Shown: positions 44,692-55,560 of the stretch, in pieces
Numbering within the stretch: the first letter of the stretch is position 1
How the letters are laid out: each line of letters begins with the position of its first letter
NCBI GenBank assembly: GCA_027922465.2
Contig: BQMF02000668.1
Location: 1 to 64,000 of the forward strand
Source of the DNA: Turritopsis dohrnii
Taxonomy: Eukaryota > Cnidaria > Hydrozoa > Anthoathecata > Oceaniidae
Length of the DNA stretch: 64,000 bases
Direction of reading: 5' to 3'
The notes under the pieces: model-generated
Told to the model about the DNA's origin: nothing
Databases searched by the model: none
Seen by the model: only the letters and a program-made list of their open reading frames with translations
Position numbers and translations under genes: made by a program

Positions 44692-44903
44692 CATTCCTGT
44701 CCCTTAACCAAAAAATTCGTAAAATCAAGAAGCGTATCGAAATAATCATCGCTGTCGACAAGTGCTAAATCTGATGCCAAAAAAACAAGAACGCGTTCGA
44801 ATTTGACCATGTATCTCGATTTGCGTTGTAATTCATTCAAATCAAACACTTTGAAAAGTCTATTTCTACCATTTCGCATGGACGACGAAGTAACGTAACA
44901 CAT
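44475..44903 (-). CDS. 142-aa convergent ORF with basic C terminus (cluster ORF 10)
   Basis: The first ATG is at 44903. The body is helical and acidic (SDDYFDTLLDFTNFLVKGQE, then ELDDKSVVNDLISKYV), followed by a strongly basic run (KSRRKKRKQQKREKR) like a nuclear localisation signal. The last residues are GEGMSFQ. It is the longest intact unknown ORF of the cluster and faces the plus-strand ORFs, a layout seen in small DNA viruses and Polintons. Function unknown. Confidence 0.5.
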   Translation of the reverse strand: MCYVTSSSMRNGRNRLFKVFDLNELQRKSRYMVKFERVLVFLASDLALVDSDDYFDTLLDFTNFLVKGQECYDELDDKSVVNDLISKYVKTKSHVFALEQIITWCDEIRELDRVRKSRRKKRKQQKREKRCGSEEGEGMSFQ

Positions 44904-46128
44904 CTTTTGCACATTTTATTGCACTAAAAAATGAAAAATAGCATGTTATTATACAAATTATAAAGCAACATTGAAAAGCGACTAACTGCATAACGTAACT
45001 ATTATGTAAAATTAATCAGCATATACAGTGTGTATCAAAAATGTCTTATCCAACAACTTTCAAGGCGTATTTTTCATTACATGTCTGATAAAATATTGTG
45101 AATTTTATATCACAAGAAAGAGCTTTTCATGTTGTTCTCGCAAACAATAGAAACAAAAAATCTATTGTTTCAGAATTTCGTTGGCTTCGATTTCATTCAT
45201 AAAATCGGGATTGCACTGCGGGCGTTTCGCGCCCTTGCACAATCCTCAAGTTCACAATAAAATGACAATAACTATTTGCAATTACAATAAAAGCAATCGT
45301 ATTTAATGATCTTTTAAGCAGTAGTCATTAGCCTAATTAAAGCTTACATTGATGCGAAGGACATATGCGAAAGTAGTGAATACAACATTAGATTATAATT
45401 TAGTTATGTTTTACAAGGAGTATTTAGTATTTATTCGGCTTCGTTTTAACATTATTTCATAGACTGGATTTCTAACAACATTTTGTATGGTATGTAAATA
45501 TTCCAATTGAAACATTTTAAAATAGTTCTAATATTTTATTTTAGACCGGGTGATGATTGACAGAAATATTATTGTCAAAACCTAAAAACACATCGTTGGA
45601 AAAAACAGGGGTATTTTAATAAAAAATTGTCGAAAACTGTCGAAAACTGTCAAAAACTGTCAAAAACTGTCGAAAACTGTCGAAAACGTGTGATTATTAT
45701 TTTAAGATTGATATTTGATCCTTGAATGCATAGGTTTCAACTTCCAACGGATACCTTTTTAATTAGGTCCTAATTGTCATGTGATGTTCTTACATCTTTT
45801 TTTATTTGTTTTCAATTCTCTTTTGAATGATATAATTTTGTTTTGTTTTGGTCAGGTTTTTTTCACTTGACAAAAAGTGGTTCTTTGAAATTCCAAAAGT
45901 TAGCTTTTTTGTTGAGAGGTAGCTAGTCAATTTTTAAAATTTGGGAGAAAAAATTTCAGAAAAGACGTATCTTATCAATTTGCAAATAATTTCCAGGAGC
46001 TGACAATTAAGGCACATTCCATAATTATCGAGTTCCTAGTGTTTTCGATAAAAAAAAACAATAATAATTGTTTTTCTTACGTGGCTTATCTAACTGTTAG
46101 ATCAATTCTCGAATTCAGCGTCGAAGAG
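44904..46128. other. No gene seen; small repeats only
   Basis: AT-rich. A GC-rich stretch near 45200-45240 (TGCGGGCGTTTCGCGCCC) matches the terminal repeat of the element at 53694-54121. A 10-bp minisatellite lies at 45628-45687. Confidence 0.5.
45628..45687. repeat. 10-bp minisatellite, about six units
   Basis: Units are TCGAAAACTG and TCAAAAACTG, alternating G and A at the third base. Confidence 0.85.
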
Positions 46129-47852
46129 CACTTGTTATACCCCACTTTGTAATTTTTGCCCCACTTTGTAAATTCTGCCCCACTTTGTAATTTCTGCCCC
46201 ACTTTGTAATTTTCTTGCCCCACTTCGTAATTTTTAGCTGCACCACTTTGTAATTACTACCTGCCCCACTTTGTAATTACTACCTGCCCCACTTTGTAAT
46301 TTCCTGTCATTTTTAGTGGGGAAAAAATTCCTAAATAAGATGAATTTTACCAAAATTTTATTTGTTAGAATTATCAAATAACGTCACTAAACTGGGCAAT
46401 TTGGGCCAAAATTGGGCCAATTTTTGAAATTTTTCCAGATTTCACAAAAATTTGCACAAAGAACAATTGGAAGGTACTGATATCGAACTTGGAAGTGATT
46501 TTTCGTAACTGTAATCATCATTTTCATACTAGTCTTTGCGTCTTTGACAATCTATGGGTAATAGTACCATGTTACATTTCCATGTAGAAGTTCTCATAAA
46601 AACATAACGAAACCTAAAAGAGGCATAAGAAAGCTAAGCAATACTTCCAGCAAGGATTAGTGATGTTGAAGCATTTAATAAGTTAAAGATGCTGCTATAC
46701 GGTTTTGTATCATGTGGTGTTTAGTATGGGTTCAAATGAGATTCTACATGAGAATCTTTACAGAACCGTGAAAATGTTTCCAAAGATGAAAATATTCGAT
46801 TCAGTTGGCTGAAAAATCAACCACTCGAATGCTAAGTCCAAATAAAGAAGTGAAACATCGTTAGGATAGTCGGATTTGAACACCATTCTTTGTGGAGGAG
46901 AGTTAAGTTATTAAGAAAAGAAAAAAATAACGTGCAATTACTGAGCAATTTACTAGAGGGCAATCATCCGGGGGGCGGGGGAATTGTCCAGAGGGGGATT
47001 GTCCTGTCACCACTTTACAGACATCTAAAATAAGAACTAGTTTTTACCATGAACCTTATTAAACTTGTTTGGGTTAGTGAGGGCAAGAGTCTGGCTTTAC
47101 CTTCATTAATCAAACGCATTTGTAAAGTTTCAGCCACAAGTTTTATATGATTCAAAAAGAATATAATCTTTCCCTAAGCTTATTTCCAGGGTTGTAGCTG
47201 AAACTGTAGAATGGATTCGTTGTTTATGTCTCACTACAGCTAAAAATGGGCACATTATATAACTTTCTAACCGAAGGCAAGAACTGTCTGAAAAACTAGA
47301 ACTGTCTGAAAAATCCTACGAGAACTGCGAGACCTGGAAAAGTCTTCAGATTATTTTGATTCGCATATAGAAAGGTTACTTTGTAAGCAAATTAAGCCGA
47401 CAGCTATAGATTGATAATTATCAAGATAATTGCGTTTTTTCTGCCGCGCATGCGTTAGAGGATTTCAAAAACATTACGGTCAACTTCAGCATATTCGTCT
47501 TACCTTGGATACTAATGAAGCCGACAGCTATAAATTGATAATTACCGAGATAATTGCGTTGTTCCTACTGCGCATGTGCTAAAGAATACAAAAACGTTAC
47601 CGTCGCCTTGTAAACTAATGAAGCCGACAAATTGATAATTAGTGAGTCAACTAGGTTTTTTCTTACTCAATGAGCATGTGCACGAAAATGGAATACTCTA
47701 AAGATAATCATCTCCCGTATGGACATCAGGAAAAAAACAGGTAAAATAGGATCACAAATTACAAAGTGGGGCAGCTTGAAAATTACAAAGTGGGGCAGGT
47801 AGTAATTACAAAGTGGGGCAAGAATTACAAAGTGGGGCATAACAACACTTTT
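46129..47852. mobile_element. 1.7-kb element with arrayed subterminal inverted repeats
   Basis: The left end has CTTGTTATAC and then eight spaced copies of a CCCCACTTTGTAATT-type unit (46139-46310). The right end has four copies in inverse orientation (AATTACAAAGTGGGGCA, 47756-47840) followed by TAACAACACTT, the complement of the left tip. The interior has three copies of a unit beginning AAGCCGACAGCTAT or similar (47394, 47517, 47620). No transposase ORF is present, so it should be non-autonomous. The repeated subterminal units look like transposase binding sites by analogy with other DNA transposons. Confidence 0.85.
47394..47670. repeat. Internal tandem repeats of the 1.7-kb element
   Basis: Three copies, spaced about 105-123 bp, of a block beginning AGCCGACA, with TTGATAATTA and AGATAATTGCGTT in the first two; the third is truncated. 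A GCGCATG(C/T)G motif follows in the first two. Confidence 0.7.
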
Positions 47853-48927
47853 GGACGAGTTTTTCCTTCATAACTCACACACAATTGGGCCACTAATTCA
47901 GTCAGAAGACCTTTGAAAACGTATTTCTATAATGAGAAGTTCTAAGAAAACATAATTCCAGAATGGGGAGAACTTTGAGATGAAATATTCAACTGTTAGA
48001 TTTGTTGAAATTACATTACTAGAATAAACAAACCGTAAAAAACTTTTATAGCAGTGGTAAGTAAAATTTTAGATAATTTCAAAGTAACGTTGCTTTTTTG
48101 GAAAGCCAGTGCCACTTAGGATGATAAATTCTCTAAATATTTAACTGAGTTTCTGTCTGAAAAAGGCTTTTCACTGTTATTTACAAGACGTTCTTTTAAT
48201 CCATGGAATATTTCCTTCTTTTTGGAAACGATAAAACTTTGGTAATGTGGAAAATAAAAGTCTTCCTCATCGAAATACCTACCCAAATTGATAATAATCT
48301 GAGAAGTTGTACGATTCCTAAGTTACAACCTCTTATTTCTAGAAAAACTGGAATATTTTATTCTAGGAAGCTCCATTTTATGTCCAATTTCATTTAAATG
48401 AAAAATGTAATAATCTGCTACTTCTAATTTCAAGGACAGCTACGTTTTCAAGGATTTTATCGAAAATGGGTAAATTCTAAAATGACTTTTGTAATGGCAT
48501 TTCAGAATCCCAGACAGCTCCTTACAAAATAACATGTCTTGATAAAGTTTTAACAGAATGTAATTTCACATTTCCGTATTTGGAAAATGCTTAAAATTGC
48601 AGAGCAATCTAACAATTGAACTATCAATGAAATACTTAATAAAATATTTAGTAATACATGGGTTAGTTCTTTTCCGTTCCTGTCCTCGGAAAATTTTTTA
48701 CACGTGGAAAGTTACCTTAACACGATGTTCAAACAGACAGATTCGGTCTATTGCAAATGCCAAATGAGAGCCAATTATTATGTAGTATGCTTCGCTCATG
48801 GCATTTTAATTACAAAAACATCTTTAAAAGAACTTATCTTAAATCTGACCAATAATAATACAAAAAGGATGAAGTATAATGAAATTTCAAATTTTGATAA
48901 TTTTAGTGTACGAAATAAACACAATTC
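47853..48927. other. Upstream region of the transporter; no other gene seen
   Basis: AT-rich sequence. Short open frames (48203-48397, 48704-48997) show no domain; the second overlaps the transporter start in another frame. It presumably includes the promoter of the transporter. Confidence 0.45.
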
Positions 48928-50331
48928 ATGTCAGTCGATGCAAAGCAAGAAACGATGCTATCAACGAAAAACCCGCTTACTCACAAGAAGAAATTGACGC
49001 TGCTAGTTTTTGCTTTCCAGTCATTGCTAGTTGGTATTCAGTATAGCGTTACATTTCTGACGCTGTGGTTGTATTTGAACGATCTAGTGGCAACAAAATT
49101 GCCAAAGGTTTTTTATGGGTTAATATCAGTTGCTTACCTAGTTGGTTCGCTATTGGTTACTCCTTTAATGGGGCGTTTTGTAGACCGTTATAAATGTGTT
49201 CGGTTACCAATGATGTGTTGTAATACCGTGTGCATTATTGGTAATATCCTTTACGCCCTCCCATTTTCTGTATGGCTGCTTACAGCAGGACGTCTTATTT
49301 CGGGATCAGGATTTTCGTTAAGGGGCGTGATGTCAAGTGAATTGGCTAGATGTTACTCCCGTCGTGAACTTTCATCAAAATTATCTGTCATGGCAATGTC
49401 CTTTGTGTTTGGTTTTGTTGTTGGCCCTGGAATCAACTTAGTATTCGTTAAAGTAAACTTCAAGCTAGTGAGCTGGCACATTAACTACGAAAACCTACCT
49501 GCTATTTTTCTCGCGCTTTTGTATCTTCTCGCGATGATATTGACATATTTTTTTGTATACGATCTTTCAAAAGATTGCGAGCAGCTGATCAAAGAGGATA
49601 TAAGCGAGCCGTTCTTAAAACAAGATAACAAAGAAATATCTCACGAATCCGAACACTTAGTTGATGAACAAAGAGGAGCTACAACGAAACATGAAAGAAA
49701 CATTATTAAAGACTTACGTAACACTTTTACGAAAGTTGACATTTGCTTAATTTTACTACTTTCCTTTTTCTCAAAGTATATCATTTTAACATGTGACATG
49801 TGGTTACCGTTACTAGTTCTCGACGTCATGAAATGGAACGTCATTCAAATGAACTTAATTATCGTCGGAACGTCAATTACATGCTTAGTCTGTCTGGTCT
49901 TCCTAATGTTCGTTAAAATTTCCGATGAGGCATCCTACATACTAGCAATCTTTTCCACGACCGCTCTCTGTTTACTACTTTCCACTTTTATGATTCTATC
50001 GCAATTTCCAAACGTTGGATCGTTTAGTATTGTGATATGGGTAATATTCTGCATAGCTTTCGGACTCATTACCGTCAACGAGGAAATTTTCCTGATTTCC
50101 TGTTTAGCTAAAATGGTAGACTACAGTGTGTTGTCATTTACAGAAGGATTGCGACTGCTCTGTGGCAATATTGGTTCGGTAATCTCTTTGTCAACGTCCG
50201 CTTTGCTTTTTGATCACGTGTTTTGGGTAAGTTGTTTTCATGTTTGTGTTGTGATTGTGTTTGTCATTGCACTGCTTGTTAGAAGAAAAACGTTAAGCAA
50301 CCCTCGAAAATCTAGGAAGTCTCTTTATTAA
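48928..50331 (+). CDS. Major facilitator superfamily transporter, MFSD8-like
   Basis: A single-exon gene encodes 467 residues from the first ATG. About twelve hydrophobic segments are split 6+6 by a charged, Glu/Lys-rich loop (about 213-268). MFS motif A appears as MGRFVDRYK (81-89) between TM2 and TM3. The TM4-TM5 region has GRLISGSGFSLRGVMSSELA, and a motif C-like GFVVGPGIN is at 162-170. The closest remembered family is MFSD8/CLN7, a lysosomal membrane transporter-type protein, but I cannot exclude another MFS subfamily, so no symbol is given. The substrate is not inferable. The C terminus is basic (VRRKTLSNPRKSRKSLY). The last codons and the 3' flank are tandemly duplicated downstream. 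Absence of introns could reflect retrocopying or the intron-poor style shared with the GPCR. Confidence 0.85.
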   Translation: MSVDAKQETMLSTKNPLTHKKKLTLLVFAFQSLLVGIQYSVTFLTLWLYLNDLVATKLPKVFYGLISVAYLVGSLLVTPLMGRFVDRYKCVRLPMMCCNTVCIIGNILYALPFSVWLLTAGRLISGSGFSLRGVMSSELARCYSRRELSSKLSVMAMSFVFGFVVGPGINLVFVKVNFKLVSWHINYENLPAIFLALLYLLAMILTYFFVYDLSKDCEQLIKEDISEPFLKQDNKEISHESEHLVDEQRGATTKHERNIIKDLRNTFTKVDICLILLLSFFSKYIILTCDMWLPLLVLDVMKWNVIQMNLIIVGTSITCLVCLVFLMFVKISDEASYILAIFSTTALCLLLSTFMILSQFPNVGSFSIVIWVIFCIAFGLITVNEEIFLISCLAKMVDYSVLSFTEGLRLLCGNIGSVISLSTSALLFDHVFWVSCFHVCVVIVFVIALLVRRKTLSNPRKSRKSLY

Positions 50332-50598
50332 CTAAAATAGTAAGCTTCCTGGTAACTAAGTGCTTGTAATGTCATTATCATGGTTTACTTATCTATTCGG
50401 AATAGCTTAAGTCCAACCTCCAACCCAGGGTCTCTTGCTTGTTAGAAGAAAAACGTTAAGCAATCCTCGAAAATCTACGAAGTCTTTTTATTAACTATAA
50501 TAGTAAGCTTCTTGGTAACTTAGTACTTAATGTCATTATCATGGTTTAGTTATCTATTCGAAATAGCTTAAGTTCAACCTCGAACCCAGGGTCTCTTG
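50275..50598. repeat. 163-bp tandem duplication of the transporter 3' end and flank
   Basis: Copy 1 (50275-50437) covers the last about 18 codons, the stop and the 3' flank up to AACCCAGGGTCTCTTG. Copy 2 (50438 onward) repeats it at roughly 90 percent identity and still encodes LVRRKTLSNPRKSTKSFY plus a stop. The junction lies inside a fold-back sequence of the CAACCTCGAACCCAGG family, suggesting recombination or replication slippage there. Confidence 0.9.
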
Positions 50599-50660
50599 CC
50601 TTTTCGATTTACGGATAGTGGCTACCCGTATATAAAAAAGGGACCCTGGATTCGAGGTTG
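50575..50660. mobile_element. Fold-back element, CAACCTCGAACCCAGG family, copy 4
   Basis: It opens CAACCTCGAACCCAGGGTCT and closes with AAGGGACCCTGGATTCGAGG; the centre (TTACGGATAGTGGCTACC) is longer than in the copy at 37827. A half copy lies at 50412-50437. Right-hand changes make the palindrome less perfect. Confidence 0.85.
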
Positions 50661-50665
50661 GCTTC

Positions 50666-50835
50666 TATATTTTGGATTTCTGCGTAAGCAAGAAACTGTC
50701 AGTGTTTTTGGTTCATATAATTTTTATTACTGTCCAACTATCATGTTTACTTTCCTTTCGGTGGCTTGTTTATGTCTGATATGGCACGTCGTCAATATAG
50801 AAAGTGACTCATTTCAAAATCGTATCGGTGTGAGA
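50666..50835. repeat. Interspersed repeat, GGATTTCTGCGTAAGCAAGAAA family, copy A
   Basis: It shares blocks in order with 53513-53690: ATTTCTGCGTAAGCAAGAAA, TTGGTTCAT, TTTTTATTACTGTC versus TTTTTCGTACTGTC, GCTTGTTTATG, AATATGGCA versus GATATGGCA, and CTCGTCAA versus CGTCGTCAA. The opening motif also occurs inside the 0.94-kb repeats near 42432 and 58505. Confidence 0.65.
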
Positions 50836-51654
50836 TGAATTCTCGAAATTTCTAGAAACATTTGAAAGTGGTATAATAATACTTTTATGTTAATATTTCG
50901 TTGTTTTTTTTTGTACAGCTTTATATTCTACGTGATTTGATTACGAATTATATCATGTGGAAAATATTTAGGTATAATTGCTGCAGAAATCCTTATGCCT
51001 GTTGGTTAAGGCTCTAATTATCCTGTCCATTTGCGTTAGATTTCGTGAGCACAAGCAACTTCGGCTCTACACATAATAGTTTTTTAATGATTGTTCGCTA
51101 TTTTACTACGGGGTTAATGTTCGCAGGGATTTAATTTCGCGATATTGACTGTGAAAGTGTATAATTCAAGGGCGGATACAAGGGTGGTCAGATTGGTCGA
51201 CCGGCCTGGTAAAATCAAATCAAATTTAAAAATTTTACACGAACTCGATTTAGTTCTTAGCTGGCACTCGCCGTGCCGATAATCTTCACGGGAATTAGCC
51301 TTCAGAAGTGATACGTCATGAAACGCAGTCCATACGTTTTGATCACTCAGTTTTCGATAGTCTCAGATCACAAAACGATTTTTCCGGCTGGATTAAACTT
51401 TTGAAATCGTACATCAGCAAGTAGGCTAAGGACCATGTTGCCCACTTTGGTTTTTTGAAGCCACTGCATTATCACGCATTTGATTGGTTTAAAATCCTGA
51501 GAACAATAGTTTGCTAAACAATTGACCTATCAAACCTCGGTTAAAATTTTACTTGTAATTTTGGATAAGTGACTTTTGGCCGTGTGCTTTTGGACCGATT
51601 GGTGCTGTGTCTTCTAGACTATATTTTTAGCAAATAGGTCAAGTGCGCAGCGAG
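50836..51654. other. No gene seen
   Basis: AT-rich spacer between the transporter and a LINE fragment. Confidence 0.45.
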
Positions 51655-52957
51655 TTCCTTTGAAAATGGTTTCTTCTCGAAGTATGTTTGAAAAAGTGAA
51701 AACTGCGTTTGAAAGCAATGACTACTCTGCTATGTCTGTAGCTACTGAATGTTCACCTGTTCGTAATAAATGTTTCAATGGATCTATTATCGATAGCTGT
51801 AACTTTCCAAATCAGCTTAAACTTGCCGATGTTATCCCTCTTTTTAAGAAGGGTAGCAGCTCTGATAAGGCAAACTACAGACCAACTAGTCTATTACCAG
51901 TGGTCTCTAAGGTGTTTGAAAGGCTCATAGCCAAACAGCTGGTGCCTTTTTGTGATACTTTTCTATCTAAATATCCATGTGGTTTTCGTAAGGGTTACAG
52001 CTGCCAGCATGCTCTCTTGAGTGTTCCACAAGGTTTTGTGCTTGGGCCAATTTTATTTAATATTTTTTTAATGACCTATTGTTAACGGTTATGGATTGTT
52101 CCATTTGTAACTTTGCGGATGATAATGCCATCTACGGCTGTAAGGCTACTATCGACGCTGTTGTTGACAACCTACGTTCCGATTTAACGTTAACTACTAG
52201 TTGGTTTAAGTACAATGGTATGGTCGCTAATCCAAAAAAGTTCCAAATGATAATTCTAGGAGCTGATTATAATAACAGCACAGTGCGTATCGGTAACAAC
52301 AGAGTTTTTCCATCCAAGGAGGTTAATATTCTTGGTGATATCTTTGATGATAAACTTTCGTTTTATCCTCATGTCAAAGAGCTTTGTCGCAAAGCTTCCT
52401 TGAAGTCAAAAGCTTTGTTTAGGATACGAAGGTTTCTCACCAAATAACAAATTGAATTTTTATATAATGCATTTATTCTTTCTTGTTTTAATTATTGTCC
52501 CCTTGTATGGATGTTCTGTAACAAACAAGCTCAATCTAATTTGCTCTACGCATAAATGAGCTTTACGGGCAAAATCTGGGTTGTTTCAGGACAATTGTAC
52601 ATATAAAAATATTTTTTACGAGACTAAATCCACATCTGTACATTCCAGGAACCTTGAGGTGCTTTTAGTCGAAGTTTATAAGTCACTTCACAAACTGAGC
52701 CCCGAATTACTATGGGACATTTCCAACAAAAACCAACTCCATACTATCTTAAAAGAGGTAACTCGTTGGATGTTCCATATGTAAAGAACGGTATTGGACT
52801 GAACTCTTTTCATTTCTGGGCTTCCTTAGCCTGGAATAATCTTCCTGCCGGGATTAAATCATTACCAGACTTGGCTAAGTTTAAGTCTGCTATTAAGTCA
52901 GTTCAAATATTCTGTTCGTGTAAACTCTGTGGCGCCCAATCGGTTGTTTGCTAGCTT
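51655..52957 (+). pseudogene. LINE (CR1/Jockey-like) ORF2 3' part, internally deleted
   Basis: The reading shows FPNQLKLADVIPLFKKG, ANYRPTSLLPVVSKVFERLI and CGFRKGYSCQHALL. It then jumps straight to SVPQGFVLGPILFNIF, so the RT part with the first catalytic Asp is deleted. After a frame change it continues with the catalytic box CNFADDNAIY (52079 onward) and PKKFQMIILG. The C-terminal block (FHFWASLAWNNLPAGIKSLP) is at about 52800-52870. A stop at 52448 and frameshifts follow. An AT-rich (AAATAAAG)n tail lies near 53088-53115. Confidence 0.85.
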
Positions 52958-53087
52958 CTACAAACGTATTTTATATTAGTAAATACCTATATAGATATTT
53001 TATTGATGTATGTCTTATATTATCTTTTATTTTATGGTTTTATACAGTTGGTTTTAATTAGTACATTTTGTAACTATGTGTAACCAA

Positions 53088-53117
53088 CTATAAATAAAGA
53101 AATAAAGAAATAAATTT
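53088..53117. repeat. (AAATAAAG)n-like tail
   Basis: Simple A-rich repeat about 130 bp downstream of the LINE stop, probably its 3' tail. Confidence 0.6.
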
Positions 53118-53512
53118 CTGAAGATTTGAAAACAAAGTTGTCCGCACAAATGAGTCATAATATTGATCATGTAGGATCGCCAGTTTAAACTTGTTCTGCT
53201 TGATGTACAATATGCATCGAAATCTTTACCAGTTGAGAAGAAAATAATGGCTGTTAGGTAAATGAAGAATATGTAATTTGAGCAGAAAAATTTAGTTATA
53301 TATTTAAGAGGGTTTGATTGACAAGCATGTGGTTTGTTTTCATTTCTCAAATTAAAGAGAGCTGCTGTAATGATGGCTGTAGTAACGTTTTGATAAATTC
53401 TATTTAAGTTCTGATACAGCTGGAAGTTACCTTTTCTGTTCTGTATCAATTGCTATTGTTGGTGACAATACATTATGTGATGATCTGAGAATGTTATCGT
53501 GGAATTGTTTCT

Positions 53513-53690
53513 TAATTAGATTTCTGCGTAAGCAAGAAATCTATTGAACCGTTCGTGTTCTTGGTTCATTTTATTTTTCGTACTGTCTAAACCTAGCGTG
53601 ATTACTATGCGTCCGTGGCGCTTGTTTATGGCTAATATGGCAACTCGTCAAAATGTCAATTCCCGTGAAAGAAAATGGCGTACATCCATT
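53513..53690. repeat. Interspersed repeat, GGATTTCTGCGTAAGCAAGAAA family, copy B
   Basis: It begins TAGATTTCTGCGTAAGCAAG and the first bases form a hairpin with AGAAATCTA. It shares the block order described for 50666-50835. Confidence 0.65.
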
Positions 53691-53693
53691 CAT

Positions 53694-54121
53694 AATTGAG
53701 GAACTCCGAAAGGGCGCGCATCACCCGCATTGGAATTCCGATTTTATGAATAAAATAGAATAAGATCTAATACTGAATTCTCCCAACCTTGTACGGGGCG
53801 AAAGAGTGGTAGCCCCCATATCATATGAAGGACTGTCTAATACGGACGACCAAACCTCTTCAAACACATGGGGATGACAAAAAAAGAAAATACACGGAAT
53901 AAACTCGATCATGTTTATTACGGCGAAAAACGGTACAACTTCGACCTAGCGTCTATTGTTGAATCCTTTAAACTTGTTGTTATAACCTACAAGATAAATA
54001 AATAACATTTTTAAAACTGACAACATTGGACGTGAGGGGGAGGGCAGTATTAGATCTCACTCTATTATATTATCATAAAATCGGATGCGGGCGTTGCGCG
54101 CCCTTTCGAAATTCCTCAATT
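53694..54121. mobile_element. 428-bp element with terminal inverted repeats of about 80 bp
   Basis: The left arm runs AATTGAGGAACTCC, GAAAGGGCGCGCA, CCGATTTTATGA, GATCTAATACTG. The right arm is the inverse: CAGTATTAGATC, TCATAAAATCGG, TGCGCGCCCTTTC, CCTCAATT. Just outside the right arm, ATCTAATACTGAATTCTCCC (about 54139) repeats sequence found inside the left end (about 53765), indicating an additional partial copy. A related fragment lies near 45190-45250. Confidence 0.8.
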
Positions 54122-54199
54122 TTATTTCATAAAATTTCGTGATCTAATACTGAATTCTCCCAACCGTTACCTTTGGCATAAAGATCGTAACCCCGTTAC

Positions 54200-55560
54200 C
54201 GACGACCTCTGTTTAAAGCGACTTAAGGTTGTAATCCCAAAACTGCTGCCTCAAATTGTAACTTATTTTGGAGGTCTTTATCGTAAACCTTTTGCCAAGC
54301 AGATTCACTACATCAGTTACCCCTTCTAAAAATGTCAGAGATGGACAGACCAGATGCACCTGCCTTAGATGAAGAAGCAGACCTAGTTGAATGTGCCTAG
54401 TTGAATATTGATGTATCAATGCCAGAGTTAGCTAATACTTGTTTGATCCAACCCGCAACGGTACACTTAACAAATGCTTTATGTGGTTGGACAAAACTCA
54501 ATAACAACTGAGTAGTTTCATTTAGAAACCTCCAAGCACTTGAGCGTAACATGTAAGAATCCAACGTACTTACTACACACAATAATTTATCTTGTGAAAA
54601 ACTCTCGAAAGTAAGTTTGGGTGGAGCTTGTCCTCTTTTCCAACTTTTGGAAAGCTTAGTAAAATAAAATGTGTATGTATTATCTGCCCTACTCATAAAG
54701 CGAATGTCCAAATTTCAGAGTCAGAGTCAGAAGGATAGTGATTTTAAGTATTAAAGGTTTGTCTGACAAATTACAAGAATCTCCCAAGCTTTTTATATAA
54801 TTGAGTACCTTGTGAACATCCCAAATAAAAGTATACCTAGCTTGAGGTGGACGCTTGTTAAAGACGCCTGACATTAAATCACATACCAGAGAACATTGAA
54901 AGAGACCAGCCTCCCGTTCACGATACCAGCCAGACCACTGACGCCAGGCCGATTCGTAAGTAGAAATTGAACCCTCTCTTCTGGAACTAGAGATAAGGGT
55001 TGGAACTTTGTCTGCTAAGCTTGTTGTTGCCAAGTTTGACCTGAAATCAGCCAAGCCGCTAATTGCAGGGATTGGTCCATTATCAGCGAACGAACCTGTT
55101 TTGATGGATTGAGGAGAAGATTTTTTTGACGAGGCAATATTATGGGATTCTGAATTGACATTTCCAATGAGTGACCTGTACCATGACTGGGTTTGCCAAA
55201 CAGGAGTTACTAAAATGAGCGTTGTAAACGTTCCAACGCATTTGTTGCAATGCTCTCTGGATCTGGTTTCCAAGACATGTAAAGTTTTAGTTGGTGGGAT
55301 AGACGAGATGCAAACAAATCTTTTTGTGGTGTCCCCCTGGTCCAACAAAGGCGACGGAAAAATACGGGAGACAACTTCCATTCGCTTTGATCTACCCGGG
55401 CTCTAGACTCTTCGTCTGCAATGACGTTTAAATGTCTGGGAATATATTCTGCCGTAATCGTGATCTGTAGAGAAACTAGAAAATCCCAAATTTCCTTCGA
55501 TAGATCTACCAGGGCCTTGTTGCGAACAAATAAATAAAAATTATGTTTTGAAAGCTAGTA
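54200..55560 (-). pseudogene. YR retrotransposon fragment: RNase H end plus tyrosine recombinase
   Basis: Reading 5' to 3' on the minus strand: an RNase H tail (ITITAEYIPRHLNVIADEES) is followed by a block common in DIRS/Ngaro polyproteins (DLFASRLSHQLKLYMSWKPD), then AYE-like recombinase N-terminal sequence (REGSISTYESAWRQWSGWY). The catalytic part is LDIRFMSR, KLSKSWKRGQAPPK and KCTVAGWIKQVL (54397-54711). After a frame change the C-terminal part reads AHSTRSASSSKAGASGLSIS, which carries the H-x-x-R box. Several frameshifts and at least one stop are present. Again no methyltransferase is seen between RNase H and recombinase. The element is distinct from the one at 10032-13996. Confidence 0.8.
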
